DNA of 64,000 nucleotides, taken from NCBI GenBank assembly GCA_949152475.1, contig OX424558.1:29398651-29462650 (forward strand), written 5' to 3'. The notes beneath the pieces are model-generated. The model was not told the DNA's origin and ran no database searches. It saw only the letters and a list, made by a program, of their open reading frames with translations. Positions 51,001 through 61,470 of the stretch are shown one piece after another; the stretch's first letter is position 1, and each line of letters starts with the position of its first letter. The translations under genes and the position numbers were made by a program. The stretch is from Terebella lapidaria. Taxonomy: Eukaryota; Annelida; Polychaeta; Terebellida; Terebellidae.

Positions 51001-51925
51001 GTGGCAAGATGACATCATTCACCTGAAATGGGCGAATCCATTCCTCATTATTTGTTACAGAGTTCACAGAGTGGACGAACAGTTCATTATTACTGTCTGG
51101 TGGTTCTGGTTGTGGGTAGTCAGTTTCCACAAAGTGTACTTTTCCTGGTTTGTGTCCTCTCTTTGTTTTGCAACACTGTGAGAAGTGATTTGCATATCCA
51201 CATTTTGCACACTTTGTTCTGAATGCCGGACATTTTCTCGGTCCGTGTTCTGTTCCACAACGTCCACACATGTATTCTGTTGGTCTGTTCACCCCCTGTG
51301 GATTCTTCGCAGTGCTGGATTTTCCCCATGGTTGTTTGCTTCTTTTGTGCACCGAGTAAACTTCAGCTGAACTGGCAGCTTGATCTGTAGCCATGTCCTT
51401 CACTCGCATTTTTGTAGATTCCCATGCATGGCACATTTGCATAGTTTTGTCCAAAGATAGGTCTTCGACATTCAACAGTTTTTCACGCAAAGTATTGTCC
51501 AACATGCCGCAAATTATACGGTCGCGTATCAGTGAATCGTGTAAGTCACCAAATTCACAGTTTTTGCTCTGTTTTCTGAGTTCTGTCGAGTACTGATCAA
51601 TTGATTCCCCCTCTTTTTGACACATAGTGAAGAATTTGTACCGTTCATATGTTGTATTTGACTTTGGATTGAAGTAATTATCAAACTTTTCAATCACTTT
51701 TTCCAGGACTACATTGTCCGTTTCAGGATCAAACTTGAAGTTGTTATAGATATCTAGGCATTCCTCACCGATCACTGTCAGCAGTATTGACGTTTTTACT
51801 TTGTTGTCTTTCGTGGAAGCTCCGCTCGCGTCGAGGAAAAGTTGGAAGCGCTGTTTGAATTTTCGCCAATTTTCCGCCAGATTTCCTGTCAGGATCATTC
51901 CTGATGGTTGCTGTAGTCGATCCAT
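48038..51925 (-). CDS. Gag-Pol polyprotein of Ty3/gypsy element
   Basis: 1295 codons with gag and pol in a single frame, no shift needed. Gag occupies about 1-215, followed by two zinc knuckles (C220-C223-H227-C232; C239-C242-H247-C252). The aspartic protease motif DTGS is at 312-315. Reverse transcriptase spans about 455-640, with D525 in LDASSGF and MDD at 586-588 in place of the common YxDD. RNase H spans about 731-850 (D734, E774 or E776, D801). The integrase has a zinc site (H956, H959, C989, C992), catalytic D1020, D1073 and E1109 (DX52DX35E), and a basic C-terminal domain (about 1195-1250). Catalytic residues are all present, so the element may be active. The start is 33 bp inside the 5' LTR boundary. 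Order protease-RT-RNaseH-integrase defines Ty3/gypsy. Confidence 0.97.
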   Translation of the reverse strand: MDRLQQPSGMILTGNLAENWRKFKQRFQLFLDASGASTKDNKVKTSILLTVIGEECLDIYNNFKFDPETDNVVLEKVIEKFDNYFNPKSNTTYERYKFFTMCQKEGESIDQYSTELRKQSKNCEFGDLHDSLIRDRIICGMLDNTLREKLLNVEDLSLDKTMQMCHAWESTKMRVKDMATDQAASSAEVYSVHKRSKQPWGKSSTAKNPQGVNRPTEYMCGRCGTEHGPRKCPAFRTKCAKCGYANHFSQCCKTKRGHKPGKVHFVETDYPQPEPPDSNNELFVHSVNSVTNNEEWIRPFQVNDVILPLKIDTGSSVSVISRNDFRGFKTAKLLPVKVKLTAYTGDEIPVIGQCVSTVMYKGQQHKVTFMVTSNDVQPILGLQDSVKIGLVKCVYTVDVQRDSTVIDRNRDVFTGLGHLPGEHHIHVNREVPPVIQPCRKVPFAMRSKLKEELERMEKLGVIAPVEDPTEWVNAFAIAHKPNGKIRLCLDPRNLNKAIRREHFKLPTRDEILASFRSAKIFSKLDASSGFWQVSLDKESSLLTTFATPYGRYRYLRLPFGISSAPEVYHRTIYQYFQSMEGVQTWMDDIIVWGSTEQEHDKRLQQVLEKAKSINLTFNRDKCEFKVKELTFIGDRLTDTGIKPDPEKTLLIHEMKKPESRKDLQRFLGMINYLGRFLPDLSAKTAPIRKLLEKDVEWQWSHEQEKSWKDLQTLITSDIVLKYYDPGKMIKISADASQYGLGCVLLQKQEDGEWKPVAYGSRSLTKTEINYAQIEKETLAIVFACEHFHQFIYGMKVQVETDHKPLVSIFTKSLNECPPRIQRFRYKLQKYDLSVQYTPGKFMFVADTLSRASRKTNDKPTMEDDVEYHVDTIYTRIPISDERKEQFQLETRKDSELNSLMKTVQRGWPKLRSQCPVQIQDYWNYRDELSVINELIFKGNRVIVPRSLRKEMLKQIHTGHLGIERCRSRAREVLFWPGMNKDIYECIRKCEVCLKHSNQYPVEPMEQKDIPKRPWEKIATDLFELNHEMYIVIVDYYSGYPEVVKLTRTTSEAIIAVMKSVFARQGVPSEVISDNGPQYNCAQFATFAREWRFKHTTSSPHYPKSNGLAERTVQTVKRLIVKAREDNQDPHMSLLVYRSTPNALGYSPAQLLMGRQIRSNLPVQQVPVHPTTDQVCERHERNTQAQKRYYDQQSKALPMLSPGDSVLVRNYREKNWSIKGTVVTCVAPHSYVVRTQAGSTLRRNRHHLKKVHAPREDDRDLVDLPNVDEQVLEDVHNQAEPAVPRLENLPEVSLRD

Positions 51926-51940
51926 GTTGTTGATAGTTTA

Positions 51941-51958
51941 TCTCCACTTCTGATACCA
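51941..51958 (-). other. Primer-binding site
   Basis: On the element's strand TGGTATCAGAAGTGGAGA follows the 5' LTR directly. The TGG start matches tRNA 3' CCA ends. TGGTATCAGA resembles initiator-Met type sites, but the tRNA cannot be assigned with certainty. Confidence 0.75.
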
Positions 51959-52134
51959 TGTAACGATGTCTATTTGTTACAAAATAAACAAACAAAGGAT
52001 TGGTTGAAAATCACATTTGTTTATCGTCCATGTTACGTTTTAACTTCTAAACTCCAGACCAAATACAGAGCCGTTTTACAAACAACGAAATATGTGAATA
52101 GTAGGAACCCGGATATTGTTATGCTATCACTACA
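51959..52134 (-). repeat. 5' LTR
   Basis: Identical by eye to 47828-48003. It would carry the element's promoter; no clear TATA motif was identified. Confidence 0.95.
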
Positions 52135-52139
52135 TTCAC

Positions 52140-52560
52140 GTGCATACAGGCGCATCCGCGTTAAAGGTAAGCCATACCTCGTATATAGGCGCAGGCACAG
52201 AAAAATGTGTCGATGATACAGTATCGTTTACAGGCACACCTCTCAGAACCTCTCTTTTGGCGATACATTATTATCGAAGTATGTGCTATGTAGTATGGGA
52301 AAGGTTCGGCCCAGTTGTATCCTACTATATGTGCTTCACTTTGCGCATATGGAATGCATATGATGCCACCTGGAAAGCTTGTGTTCGGAGGAAAATGGAC
52401 TCACATATAGGCGCATGCGCCTATATACATGTATGAGACAGAATTTTAAATATGCGTGTGCCCAAAAAGGTGGTGTTTCGTTTATAGGCGCATGCGCATG
52501 TATGCGCGGGAATACGGTAGCGTTAAAAGCACATGTTGCAGCATGGAAAGTACATTTACC
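52140..52560. promoter_or_regulatory. Cluster of GGCGCATGCGC-type motifs
   Basis: The DNA next to the retroelement holds repeated CAGGCGCATCC, TATAGGCGCAGG and TATAGGCGCATGCGC variants. The NRF1-consensus core GCGCATGCGC occurs exactly at 52411-52420, within a perfect 22-bp palindrome (52405-52426), and at 52488-52497. No counterpart is evident in copy B of the older duplication. It may be a degenerate repeat or a binding-site cluster. Confidence 0.4.
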
Positions 52561-54920
52561 GCGGTTTATCTTCACATAACGTTAACCTCAACATCAAACC
52601 ACAAAGCAATAGAAATACATGTAGGTCGTGCCACGACTCGCTGCAGGGGTCAATACAAACAGATCTGGCATTACATTCTATTCAAGTGCAAGTTTGATTT
52701 GGTCGTTTCTGACATTCCAGATGTGACTAATCCGCCAAGTTGACCAAACATAGCAGAAGTCAGATAACAATATTGGCAGTTCGTGTTATCTGGCGAGATC
52801 TGGTATTTTCATTCACATCTCTCAAAAGCACTCGGACAGAATATATCCTATTTTAAACACTAAAGATGGAAACAAAACACATGTCTTTTCTTCTTGCGTG
52901 GGATTTGCTCTAAAACATTGAATTAAAATGTGAAATATGAAAAACGGAATGATACGAGTTACAATTCATATGTTGAAAGTATTGAAGTTTGAAAATGTTA
53001 ATGGTAGAATGTATACTTCCAAAAATAATACCTGATTACTGATTGATGGTTATTCAAAACATCTGATATTTTAGAGCGTTTTGTACCACCCCAGTTCACG
53101 ACAGAATAATTAGCAAATATCTATATCCTTACGCTTGTATGGACAAGTAAATATTGAGTAGTTATATACCCGCATTGTACTGCGTTATCTTGATGAAACT
53201 GTCGCTGTTGTAAACAACATATAATTGGATGGTACTATAAGTGGAAACCAATGAATACGAGTGACAGCCAGTACAACTTGATCATTGTACTTTGGTCTAT
53301 GGGTAGGAAACTACTTTAGAATGTCTATGCTTTGAGTAAATGTATTGCAAATCAGAGAGCCAAATTGTAATAATATAATAACAATATTAAATATCTGCAA
53401 AAGTGGGAGGGCAAAGCACCCAATTGTTTGACAGTCCTGAGTAATTATATATATTTTAGATAAGTTGATGTGAATAACATACCCGTTATCAGAAATACAT
53501 AACGAGAGAAATACATGACGAGAGAGAAATGTACAGCTCTATGCTATAGATTTCACCTGATATATCAACTTTCCACCACCTAAAGTAGGCTTCAATTCAA
53601 ATAGGTCCAAGCAAAGAGATATACCATTTAAACGTTCCGCAAATACGGGTTAGGTTCAGCATTCGTAACACTTAACAGGCCAGCTCATCGACATTCATTA
53701 TATTCGCAAAATAGAATGACTAAATTTTGTAGAGCAAAGCACTGGGAAGGAAATAGTATATTCTCTTTTTTTCTGAAGAGTTCGCGTGCATAACCGTACA
53801 GAACCCAACACAACAAAGGGTTTTTGATACCCACAAGCCACACATTGAAGTCACGACTTGGGTTACCTGTCTCGAACAAATTCAGGAAATTAGCTAATAA
53901 TAATCCCCGAGAGCTGGCCGTTATGCGCGGATATGCAGCTCGTGAGAAGAATTCTCTCAGTGACAATTTCTGCTAATTCCTAGGTACCGCCTTACCTATA
54001 ATTTAGTGCTAAAAGCTTGTGAGGAATGTCGGCATTAATGAAAGTTACGTGTCTACATATGCCACCACTGACGAAGGTCTCACCGTATTGAACCCTATCA
54101 AACGTTCAACATTCAGTCGGTGAAGCGCCAATGTGAACCCACATACGGCCGATGGTGTTATTTAACCTAGAGGATTTACATGGCTACTGCCCTGGGAATG
54201 AACTCGCATGAAAGTAAATAACAATTCATCATCCAAGCTGCTAACGTATCATGGAATCAGGTCTTCATATAACTAATTAATTCACGAAAGACATATAGAT
54301 CTACAGCCGGTTGGATCTGACTGAAATCGATCAAGAAAGAATAGTTTCCTGTCATAAACATAGCGGCGATTCAGGAGTCTTGTTTGGAATGAATATTTGG
54401 CGTCGAATCATGCAGATGGAGACATAGAGTTACATTTTCTAAAACATGCCATGGTAATTGCTAAGGATGCTGTGAGTACTCCATGTTTACTGAATGACGT
54501 CATGAGCTTAGCATACTCTTTTTTCACAATAACAGAATAGACAAATCGATCTGGTCAGTAATTACGCTCTTAGTGTGGACGAAAAATACCTTCACCTTCT
54601 GGCGCAACAATATCTGCAAACCTATCCTCTCCACCTCTCAATGTTCTAATAAGTACCATTGATTGCTAACATGTTATCACATTGCCTGTAATATAACGAC
54701 CAGTTGGTCATTTTACAGAGCATCTCCAACACGTCTATAGAAACATTATGAATGCTTGACATGTGTTGTTTTACTCGTTGTGGTGTAACAACACCCCCAA
54801 GACATCATTATCACATATACTGTGTGACACACAAAACAGCAATTAGGCCGGAAGCTATTGACACAGAAATTCCACTCAGAAATATATGCTAGAATTATGA
54901 AACTTCCATCAAACAAGCAC

Positions 54921-56885
54921 CGTAACCTACAGTGGAGAGAATTATTTTTGTGGCCAGCGGAATATGTTGGGATGGGAAAGTTTATGTGATTAATAACCTT
55001 AATTTATTGGATTATATTGCTCATCATTTTCCATATAATAAACAAAAAAAAACAAATCTATCGATGTATATCCGAGCACAGACATTCAATGGTTTTAATG
55101 TTGCCCAATGTTTTGGATCAAATTGATAGTTTATGCGTCTATTTTGGTGTAAAAAAAGCATTTGTCATCACATTTTATCACTTTTATATCTTAAACTATA
55201 AAAGTTGGCAGCCTTTCGTAATTGTTCTGTCAACATCAGAAATTTAGCTCAATATTTTTGTTGCGCTACTGTATGCGTATGTATTACGGTAAATCAACAA
55301 ATATCGCGAAGCTCTCACAGTATTTGCGTTTATTGACAAGATTAAAATGTAAAACCTCATGGGAAAAATCAGAAATATTATTTTTGAAAGTGCTGTGATC
55401 CTTTTGTTGAGATTACTGTATTTAACAAAGGATAGCAGCATGAGCAGGATCTAGGCAAACGTAGAAGACCAGCGCCAAGCGCTGGCCAATAAGCGGTCGG
55501 GAGAAGGGGAGGGGGTTCCACAGTTCCACAGTTCATTGTCTGCCCAAAAAGGAGACTTACTAAATGTCTTCTGTGAAATCCATGGGGAAAATATTCTGGT
55601 TTACCGAGTCTGGTTTATTTATCACAACATTTTACACAGTCTTTACATTTATTTTTTTCGGGATAACTATTATATTCCGAGTATACTTTACACGAGCGTG
55701 TTCGATTATCTACTGCTGCAATGAGAAATTTTCGGTTGCATAAAAGTAGAAACGTATACCGACAAACAGACAAATTCATATTCCAAGACCGAATCCATGG
55801 ACGAATTTTACAAGATCAGTGTGAGTAGTCAAATCCCAGAGATACTACGGTATCAAAGTCAAAGCCATGTGAAAATCACAGATCAACACGCAACATTTGG
55901 ATTATTTGTTAAGGAGGGCAGGTGAGGAACTGAGACCACCAACGCATGCTACCGGTTTATATACCGCAGCGCACATACTGTCAACAGGCACCCGACCACT
56001 GCGTCAAAAACGAGGTAATATGGCAGTCCCCCTCCCCCCTCCAACACATAAAAAATCCTCACTTAAATACACATGTCGTGTTTTGGGAGAAACGGACAGT
56101 ATTTCGGAAGTCAAGTTTGTGAAATAAATTGCCATTGCATCGCATACATGTAATATTCATTTTATAGAGGTTGAAGTTATTTGTCTGAACGACAGGCAAT
56201 AACCGCTGTAAACTAACTAAATAAAAAGTATTCACGTTTCAGTATGATGTATTCACGTTTCAGTATGATGATCACTGTGTTGTCGTGAAACAGCCACTGA
56301 AGAAGCGTCGTTGTTTGAACAGTTTATATCCAAGTGTGAATGTGTTGGAAGCTGCATTCTATCTACACCCGTCACATCGCCTGCAAATAAACTATCACCG
56401 GCTATGTACTGATCCATGGAAATATAAGTTGTTGAGTCCATGGAAAGCCGAAGCACGGCGACCATAGCCGAACAAGCAAAAGGAGTGGTCATTAAACTGA
56501 TCGGGATTGTCCGGAAATCAATTTTGACAAAAAGCTGCAGTATTATATTGAAGCCGCTAAAGCACGTTGCATTCTGAAAGAACAATTCAAAGAACAATGA
56601 CCAATGACCTACATGAAATGTGTAAATATCTATGTTTAAGGTGTACAATTTTGGTGTTTGACTATCATCAAGATGCAAAACTAATGTTTTTCACATTTTC
56701 AACATTAGTATATGCAAGAAATTTGTCATAGGTGAAAATTTATGCAATTTTCTGTTTTTGTCAAAATGGTACTCTTTCCTACGCCTGATCGTGAAACTGC
56801 CCATATCGTGTTCGCCGCAGACATAAAATGACAGTTTTAGCACAGACAACCGTGCGCTAACATACATACACTAATAAATGGTTTA
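54921..56885. other. Intergenic interval between older duplicates
   Basis: No gene was recognised. A 141-codon minus-strand frame (56253-56678) lacks known motifs. A short direct repeat (TATTCACGTTTCAGTATGATG) lies near 56230-56270. Confidence 0.4.
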
Positions 56886-57583
56886 AAGTGATATTGGCAG
56901 AAATACTATTTTGTTCCAACTCAACTACAAATATTCATATGGTTGATCAAATGGGTGAATCAAGCATGTTACAGCACTAGCAACTGTTTTCTTTTTTGTG
57001 CGCCAGTCAATGTTAACTCTGACTTGACCTAGTTTACCAGTGTTTACGCTCGAACATATGCGAGTAAGGCCATGTTTTTTCTTTGTTTCCCGTCAACTCC
57101 TTTTTCGCAAAGTACCAGCCAGCCAGGAAAAAGAACAAACACAGAAAAAACCGCAGATTTTTAATATCACAATAACATCTTTATTCATCAAATACTCATG
57201 CCAATAATGTAAAATGAATGGTACTTGATCATTTGTTAAGCTACTAAGTTCTTTATTGATACATAACTAAGGAGGGGGGGGGGGGGGCAGCAAAACAGAG
57301 ACCATTCACGCTCGTTATTAATGTTCAATGTTTTGCGGGATAAAAAAACATTGACAAAAGATTTTGTGTTTTTTTTTCTCAAAATAGTTGTTATTTTCAC
57401 CCGCCCACTGACGGGAAACAAAGAAAACAAATTGCCTAAGGTGAAATGGCATTGCATCAAGGGATACAACGCACCGAGAATCGCGGTAATGTCAACAAAC
57501 TCAAAATAACTACAATGTAGTACTTTTTCTTCATTCGGTCAGAAATAAATTGCAAAATCCATAAATTTCTGCCAATATCACTT
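56886..57583. mobile_element. TIR element, 698 bp, TA target site
   Basis: Ends are exact inverted repeats: AAGTGATATTGGCAGAAAT at 56886-56904 and its complement at 57565-57583. Each is flanked by TA (56884-56885, 57584-57585). A second inverted pair lies inside (TTTCTTTGTTTCCCGTCA near 57080; TGACGGGAAACAAAGAAA near 57410). A G-tract lies at about 57272-57287. No transposase frame. TA duplication suggests a Tc1/mariner-type MITE. Confidence 0.8.
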
Positions 57584-57731
57584 TATTATATTTACATTCT
57601 AATAATTTTGTGTTCAAATTAATTTCAAAGTTATCAACCATTTGTTTGCTCGGACATCCATAAGGCCGGTCCGGGGAACCCCGAAAAGAAAAGGTAATAG
57701 ATATATATCTGGTTGATTACACGTTGTATAT

Positions 57732-57746
57732 GGTTTCCCGGAAACC
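57732..57746. promoter_or_regulatory. Conserved dyad containing STAT-like motif (copy B)
   Basis: GGTTTCCCGGAAACC, identical to 47275-47289 within a poorly conserved surround. Confidence 0.25.
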
Positions 57747-59559
57747 ACTGTTCAATCGATCCTTCGTCAACGTAATTCCTCAAGGAACAAAGAGCCACAG
57801 TCGAAACGCACGGGGCACCCATCATAGATTCAATGCCATGAATTTAAGCTGAAGGCTTATGTTTTGTCAGTATTTCTTAGAAATTCCCATGTGTAAGATA
57901 AACGATCATTGTGATTTGTATGTAGCCATTCCTTTGAATTTTATCACATGAACTATGAATTATAGTCACCAGACACCATTAATTTCATATCGCTATCTCT
58001 GCTTTCGCCATAATTTTAAACAAATGATCGTTCGAAGTGATATTAGGTAGTACAAATATATTTTTGTGCTATATTCGGTACCATAAACAATACATGTGCA
58101 ATCAAATTTTTCTACACATACTTCTTATATGCGTAATATATCTGTAGTATTCTCAACATGTATTACATTGATAACACAACTTGCGAACCATGTGTTCGCA
58201 CCACGTATAAAACCTGCACACATGAAGTGAGCAGTTTTATTTCCTACTATTTTTTTGATAGATATATGTTTTATCACTTTTTTTTCTCTCAATAATATCT
58301 AAATCAGAGTCTGTCACGTTGCCCAATGATGTATTGTTACAACCTAAAATCAACTAACAGAACTGATGACACGAAAGAAGTATATATTTTAATAAATTTG
58401 AAAATATTGATATATTACTTAACATGCTAAGTGTATACCCAAGACGCTCTCAGTGATCGGATTATGCTGTTAACATTGCCAATTACCACATTATTCAAAC
58501 AATGCAGCTACTGATCGTCTCGCGTTGTTCCCAACAGAAAAATGTAGTGTAAATTGTATTCAAGTACAAAAATATTGTGTTAATTAACGGTTGGTTTTTG
58601 ACATTCCAGATGTGATTAACCAGCATAATTTCACCAGACGTGTGAACAGTCTGATAAAGATATTGACAGTTTTTTTCTGATTTCCTCTGAGACATCGTAT
58701 TTATCACTATTGATAACGTATTTATCACTTATGATCTCGTAGGTTTCCTACATAACACAATAAGGACCATTCAAACCAAACTGATCCTATTTAAATCACT
58801 ATTAGTGGGAAAAAACAAGTATGTTTTGCTCTTATGTAGGAATTGTTCTGAGATTGTGAAACCATACTGTACAATTTTTGCTGTAAATCTGTACGAAAAT
58901 ATTTTCAAAGATAATATTTAATAATGATTTGTTTATTCAAGATATATAACAGCATCTTGTATTATTCCAGCTCACGACAAATTAGCTAACAGATCTGAAC
59001 AAACGCTTATCTGTTTAAAGTTGGAATCACTTTTAAAATCAGCCAAATTTAGCATTCTTTTTTGTCACGCAAACTTGAAAGTACATCTCGAGATAGTCGG
59101 GAATATAGAGGAAATATGCACAGATCGACAACAGATACTCAGAAAATTGCCGTTGATCGTGCATGAAAAGAGTGGATAGAGAATGATCGGCCTGCATACA
59201 ATGCCGGTTGCCACAGTATCTAGACAAATACCAATGACGTCATCAGACTGTGTATAGAACTCACCCTAAAGGCGGACCGCTTTTAGGGAAAAAATGATGC
59301 AAATCTTGATTTGGAAACTCTATTTAGGCACGTAGTACACATTTTCAGAACCAAATTTGTACAATTTCTCATTCTATAGACAAAATAAAGCTATCGCAGA
59401 ATGAAAAAAATTTGTCAATTCTAAAAGTGATTATAGCTTTAAGTAAAAAGTAACTACATGTAGTTAAATATTCGATTTATATCACATTATCTTGATAAAC
59501 TGTCGCTTTGGTGAACAACATCCAATAGACGGCATGCCAAATGGAAACAACAGATCAAT

Positions 59560-59985
59560 AACCCACCAAAATATTTGTGGTTACATCTCCAACCTGCACG
59601 TTTCGTATGTACCCTCACGCTGTCTTCGTTCGACATCCAGGGCATCATCTCCCAGTACCCAGGACTCGTACTCGTATGTATGGCGACCGAGCGTTTTCAA
59701 CAGCAGGTCCTGTCATGTGGAACTCCCTTCCAGATCACATCAAGGACTGCTACAACATAAACGCTTTTGAGTCAAAACTCAAGACTCATTTGTTCTTAGA
59801 GGCCTACCAATAATTTGTACTTATTTTACATGTACTCGTTTCATCACTTTCAACTGTTTTACTATTTACATGTATATTCATCTTTAACATTTTACTAATG
59901 TGAAGCGCATTGATAATTTTCTATGTACTATTTTCTTTGAGCTATATAACAATAAAGTATTATTATAATTATTATCGTATATGAG
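59560..59985 (+). mobile_element. 5'-truncated CR1-like LINE, 3' end
   Basis: One frame (59577-59813) contains YGDRAFSTAGPVMWNSLP followed by FESKLKTHLF and a stop. This is the characteristic C-terminal end of CR1/L2-type LINE reverse-transcriptase proteins. About 170 bp of 3' UTR follows, with a GAAGCGCATTGA motif typical of such elements, and ends in a TTATTATAATTATTAT simple repeat. The reverse-transcriptase core is missing. It is inserted in copy B only; copy A near 53275-53300 lacks it. Confidence 0.85.
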
Positions 59986-60598
59986 TAGGGGATTGGTTTG
60001 TACTTTGAGTAAATATATACTGCAATGAACCATGTTTTATTTCCGTTTCATAACCCCAGAATAATATTGCCTGACAGTCTCGCATTATATTAGCGAAACT
60101 GGAAGACACGATAATCCCGTCTAACTACATTCTTTTATAAGTTGATGTAATAATGTATTTATGTGACAAAACGTTGATCCTCCCATCACACTGATCTTAT
60201 AAGTATATTTTTTTGGTGTTAGACACTGTGTCTTAAATTATAAAAAGATAACAATGAAATGAAACCTTTTCCTGTAGTGAACAACAGAAAAGAACTTACT
60301 ACAATAAAGCGTTGTCAACACCTACCATGTAAACAACGCAGTCACGATTTCGGTTACCTGCTTCAAACGAACCCAGGAAACTAGCTAGTAATAATTCCCA
60401 AATATCTTGCTGTTCTGTCCGAATATGAAGCTGGTGCACTCCTGAGAAGAATTCTCTCATTGACAATTTCGGCTAATTCCTACTAATTCCTCATTTAGTG
60501 CTAATTGCTAGTAAGGATTATTGTAAGAACTAATGGAAGTTATGTGTCTACACGTCATATGCTACTTATCGCAGTGGCTCAACTGTGTTGTACACTAG

Positions 60599-61470
60599 AG
60601 GCCCAGTCACACGGAGTCATACGATTTTATGGTCGCGCGATCAGGTTCAAATTTGCTGAGTTACAAATGATCACCAGTGATTGCCACTTCAATCGCAAGT
60701 GGCGACTGTTCATATGATTGGTGGTACACTTGGTGGAACGATCTCTGAAAGAATAGAAAAGATTAATAGCGAGCAGTCGTACGGCCACGTGGCAGCGACC
60801 ACCTACCTGTCGTGCCTTCAGTCGTAGCGACCAACGACCTGTCGTACCTTCAGTCGTAGCGATCACCAACCTATCGTACAACCAGTCGTTGCAATCAATG
60901 ACCAGTCGTACGATAAATCGCGACCTGACGTACGACCGTCCATCTGATTAGACATAATTATATTTTGTAGTATTACAGGTTTGAAAAAATGCTGATAAAT
61001 GCTGTTGTGTTGTGTAAAAAAAATTCACTGCATGTTCTATCCTCTTTTCGGGAAGCTTCGAATGGGTGGTACCATCAATCGTAAGGTCGTACTACCAGTT
61101 GGTAAGGTCGTGATTAATCACACCCCTGATTTTGAAGTTGCACGAATGATCGCACCACTAGTCGCCAGATTGTATGACTAGTAGCACGACCATTTTGGCT
61201 AGTCAATAACGCGCGACAATGTCCGTTTGGTGGTGCCACCTTCCCCGACTGGTGGTACGATTGTGCAAGACCAACGTGCGACCAGAGATCACAGTCTGGA
61301 AGTTTCGAACATGTCCATCGACCTTGTTGCGACTAGTTTCTTGTTTGCGACCATTCATGACCTGTACCACCAGTCGTACGTTCGTGTCACGATTTGTCCA
61401 CGATTACGAAAATTTTAGGTCGCAGCAAGGTCGTATCTTAAGAGGTCGTATCGTCAGTGTGACTGGGCCT
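60599..61470. mobile_element. 872-bp MITE with AGGCCCAGTCACAC ends
   Basis: Terminal inverted repeats AGGCCCAGTCACAC at 60599-60612 and 61457-61470. The interior is packed with GTCGTACGAC-like words in both orientations (60770-60940, 61190-61450). Its composition is strikingly CpG-rich beside the host DNA. No transposase. It is absent from copy A (about 54060-54120). The target duplication is unclear; TAG lies close to both ends. Confidence 0.8.

Larger units (their letters stand above)
47828..52134 (-). mobile_element. Full-length Ty3/gypsy LTR retrotransposon
   Basis: 4307 bp, bounded by a 5-bp TTCAC duplication (47823-47827 and 52135-52139). It has two 176-bp LTRs that look identical base for base, each TG...CA. 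A primer-binding site abuts the 5' LTR and a purine tract abuts the 3' LTR, and there is one uninterrupted gag-pol frame. No envelope-type frame is present, so this is a retrotransposon rather than a retrovirus. Identical LTRs and an intact frame indicate a very recent insertion. It interrupts copy A of the older duplication. Confidence 0.97.
47158..54920. repeat. Older duplication, copy A (split by LTR element)
   Basis: Collinear with 57612-62300 once the 4.3-kb retroelement is removed. Matching anchors include 47230-47300 with 57690-57750, 52680-52740 with 58600-58660, 53195-53270 with 59490-59550, 53840-54060 with 60340-60560, 54150-54480 with 61510-61880, and 54780-54910 with 62160-62290. 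Divergence is far greater than in the 1-40450 duplication. No gene was found outside the retroelement. Confidence 0.75.

Noticed and set aside
47828..52134. Endogenous retrovirus (gypsy-type errantivirus)
   Set aside because: No third frame of envelope size lies between the integrase end (48038) and the 3' LTR; only 34 bp remain.
55897..56127. Possible coding exon (MDYLLRRAG before a GTGAGG)
   Set aside because: No partner exon in phase, no acceptor upstream and no recognisable domain.
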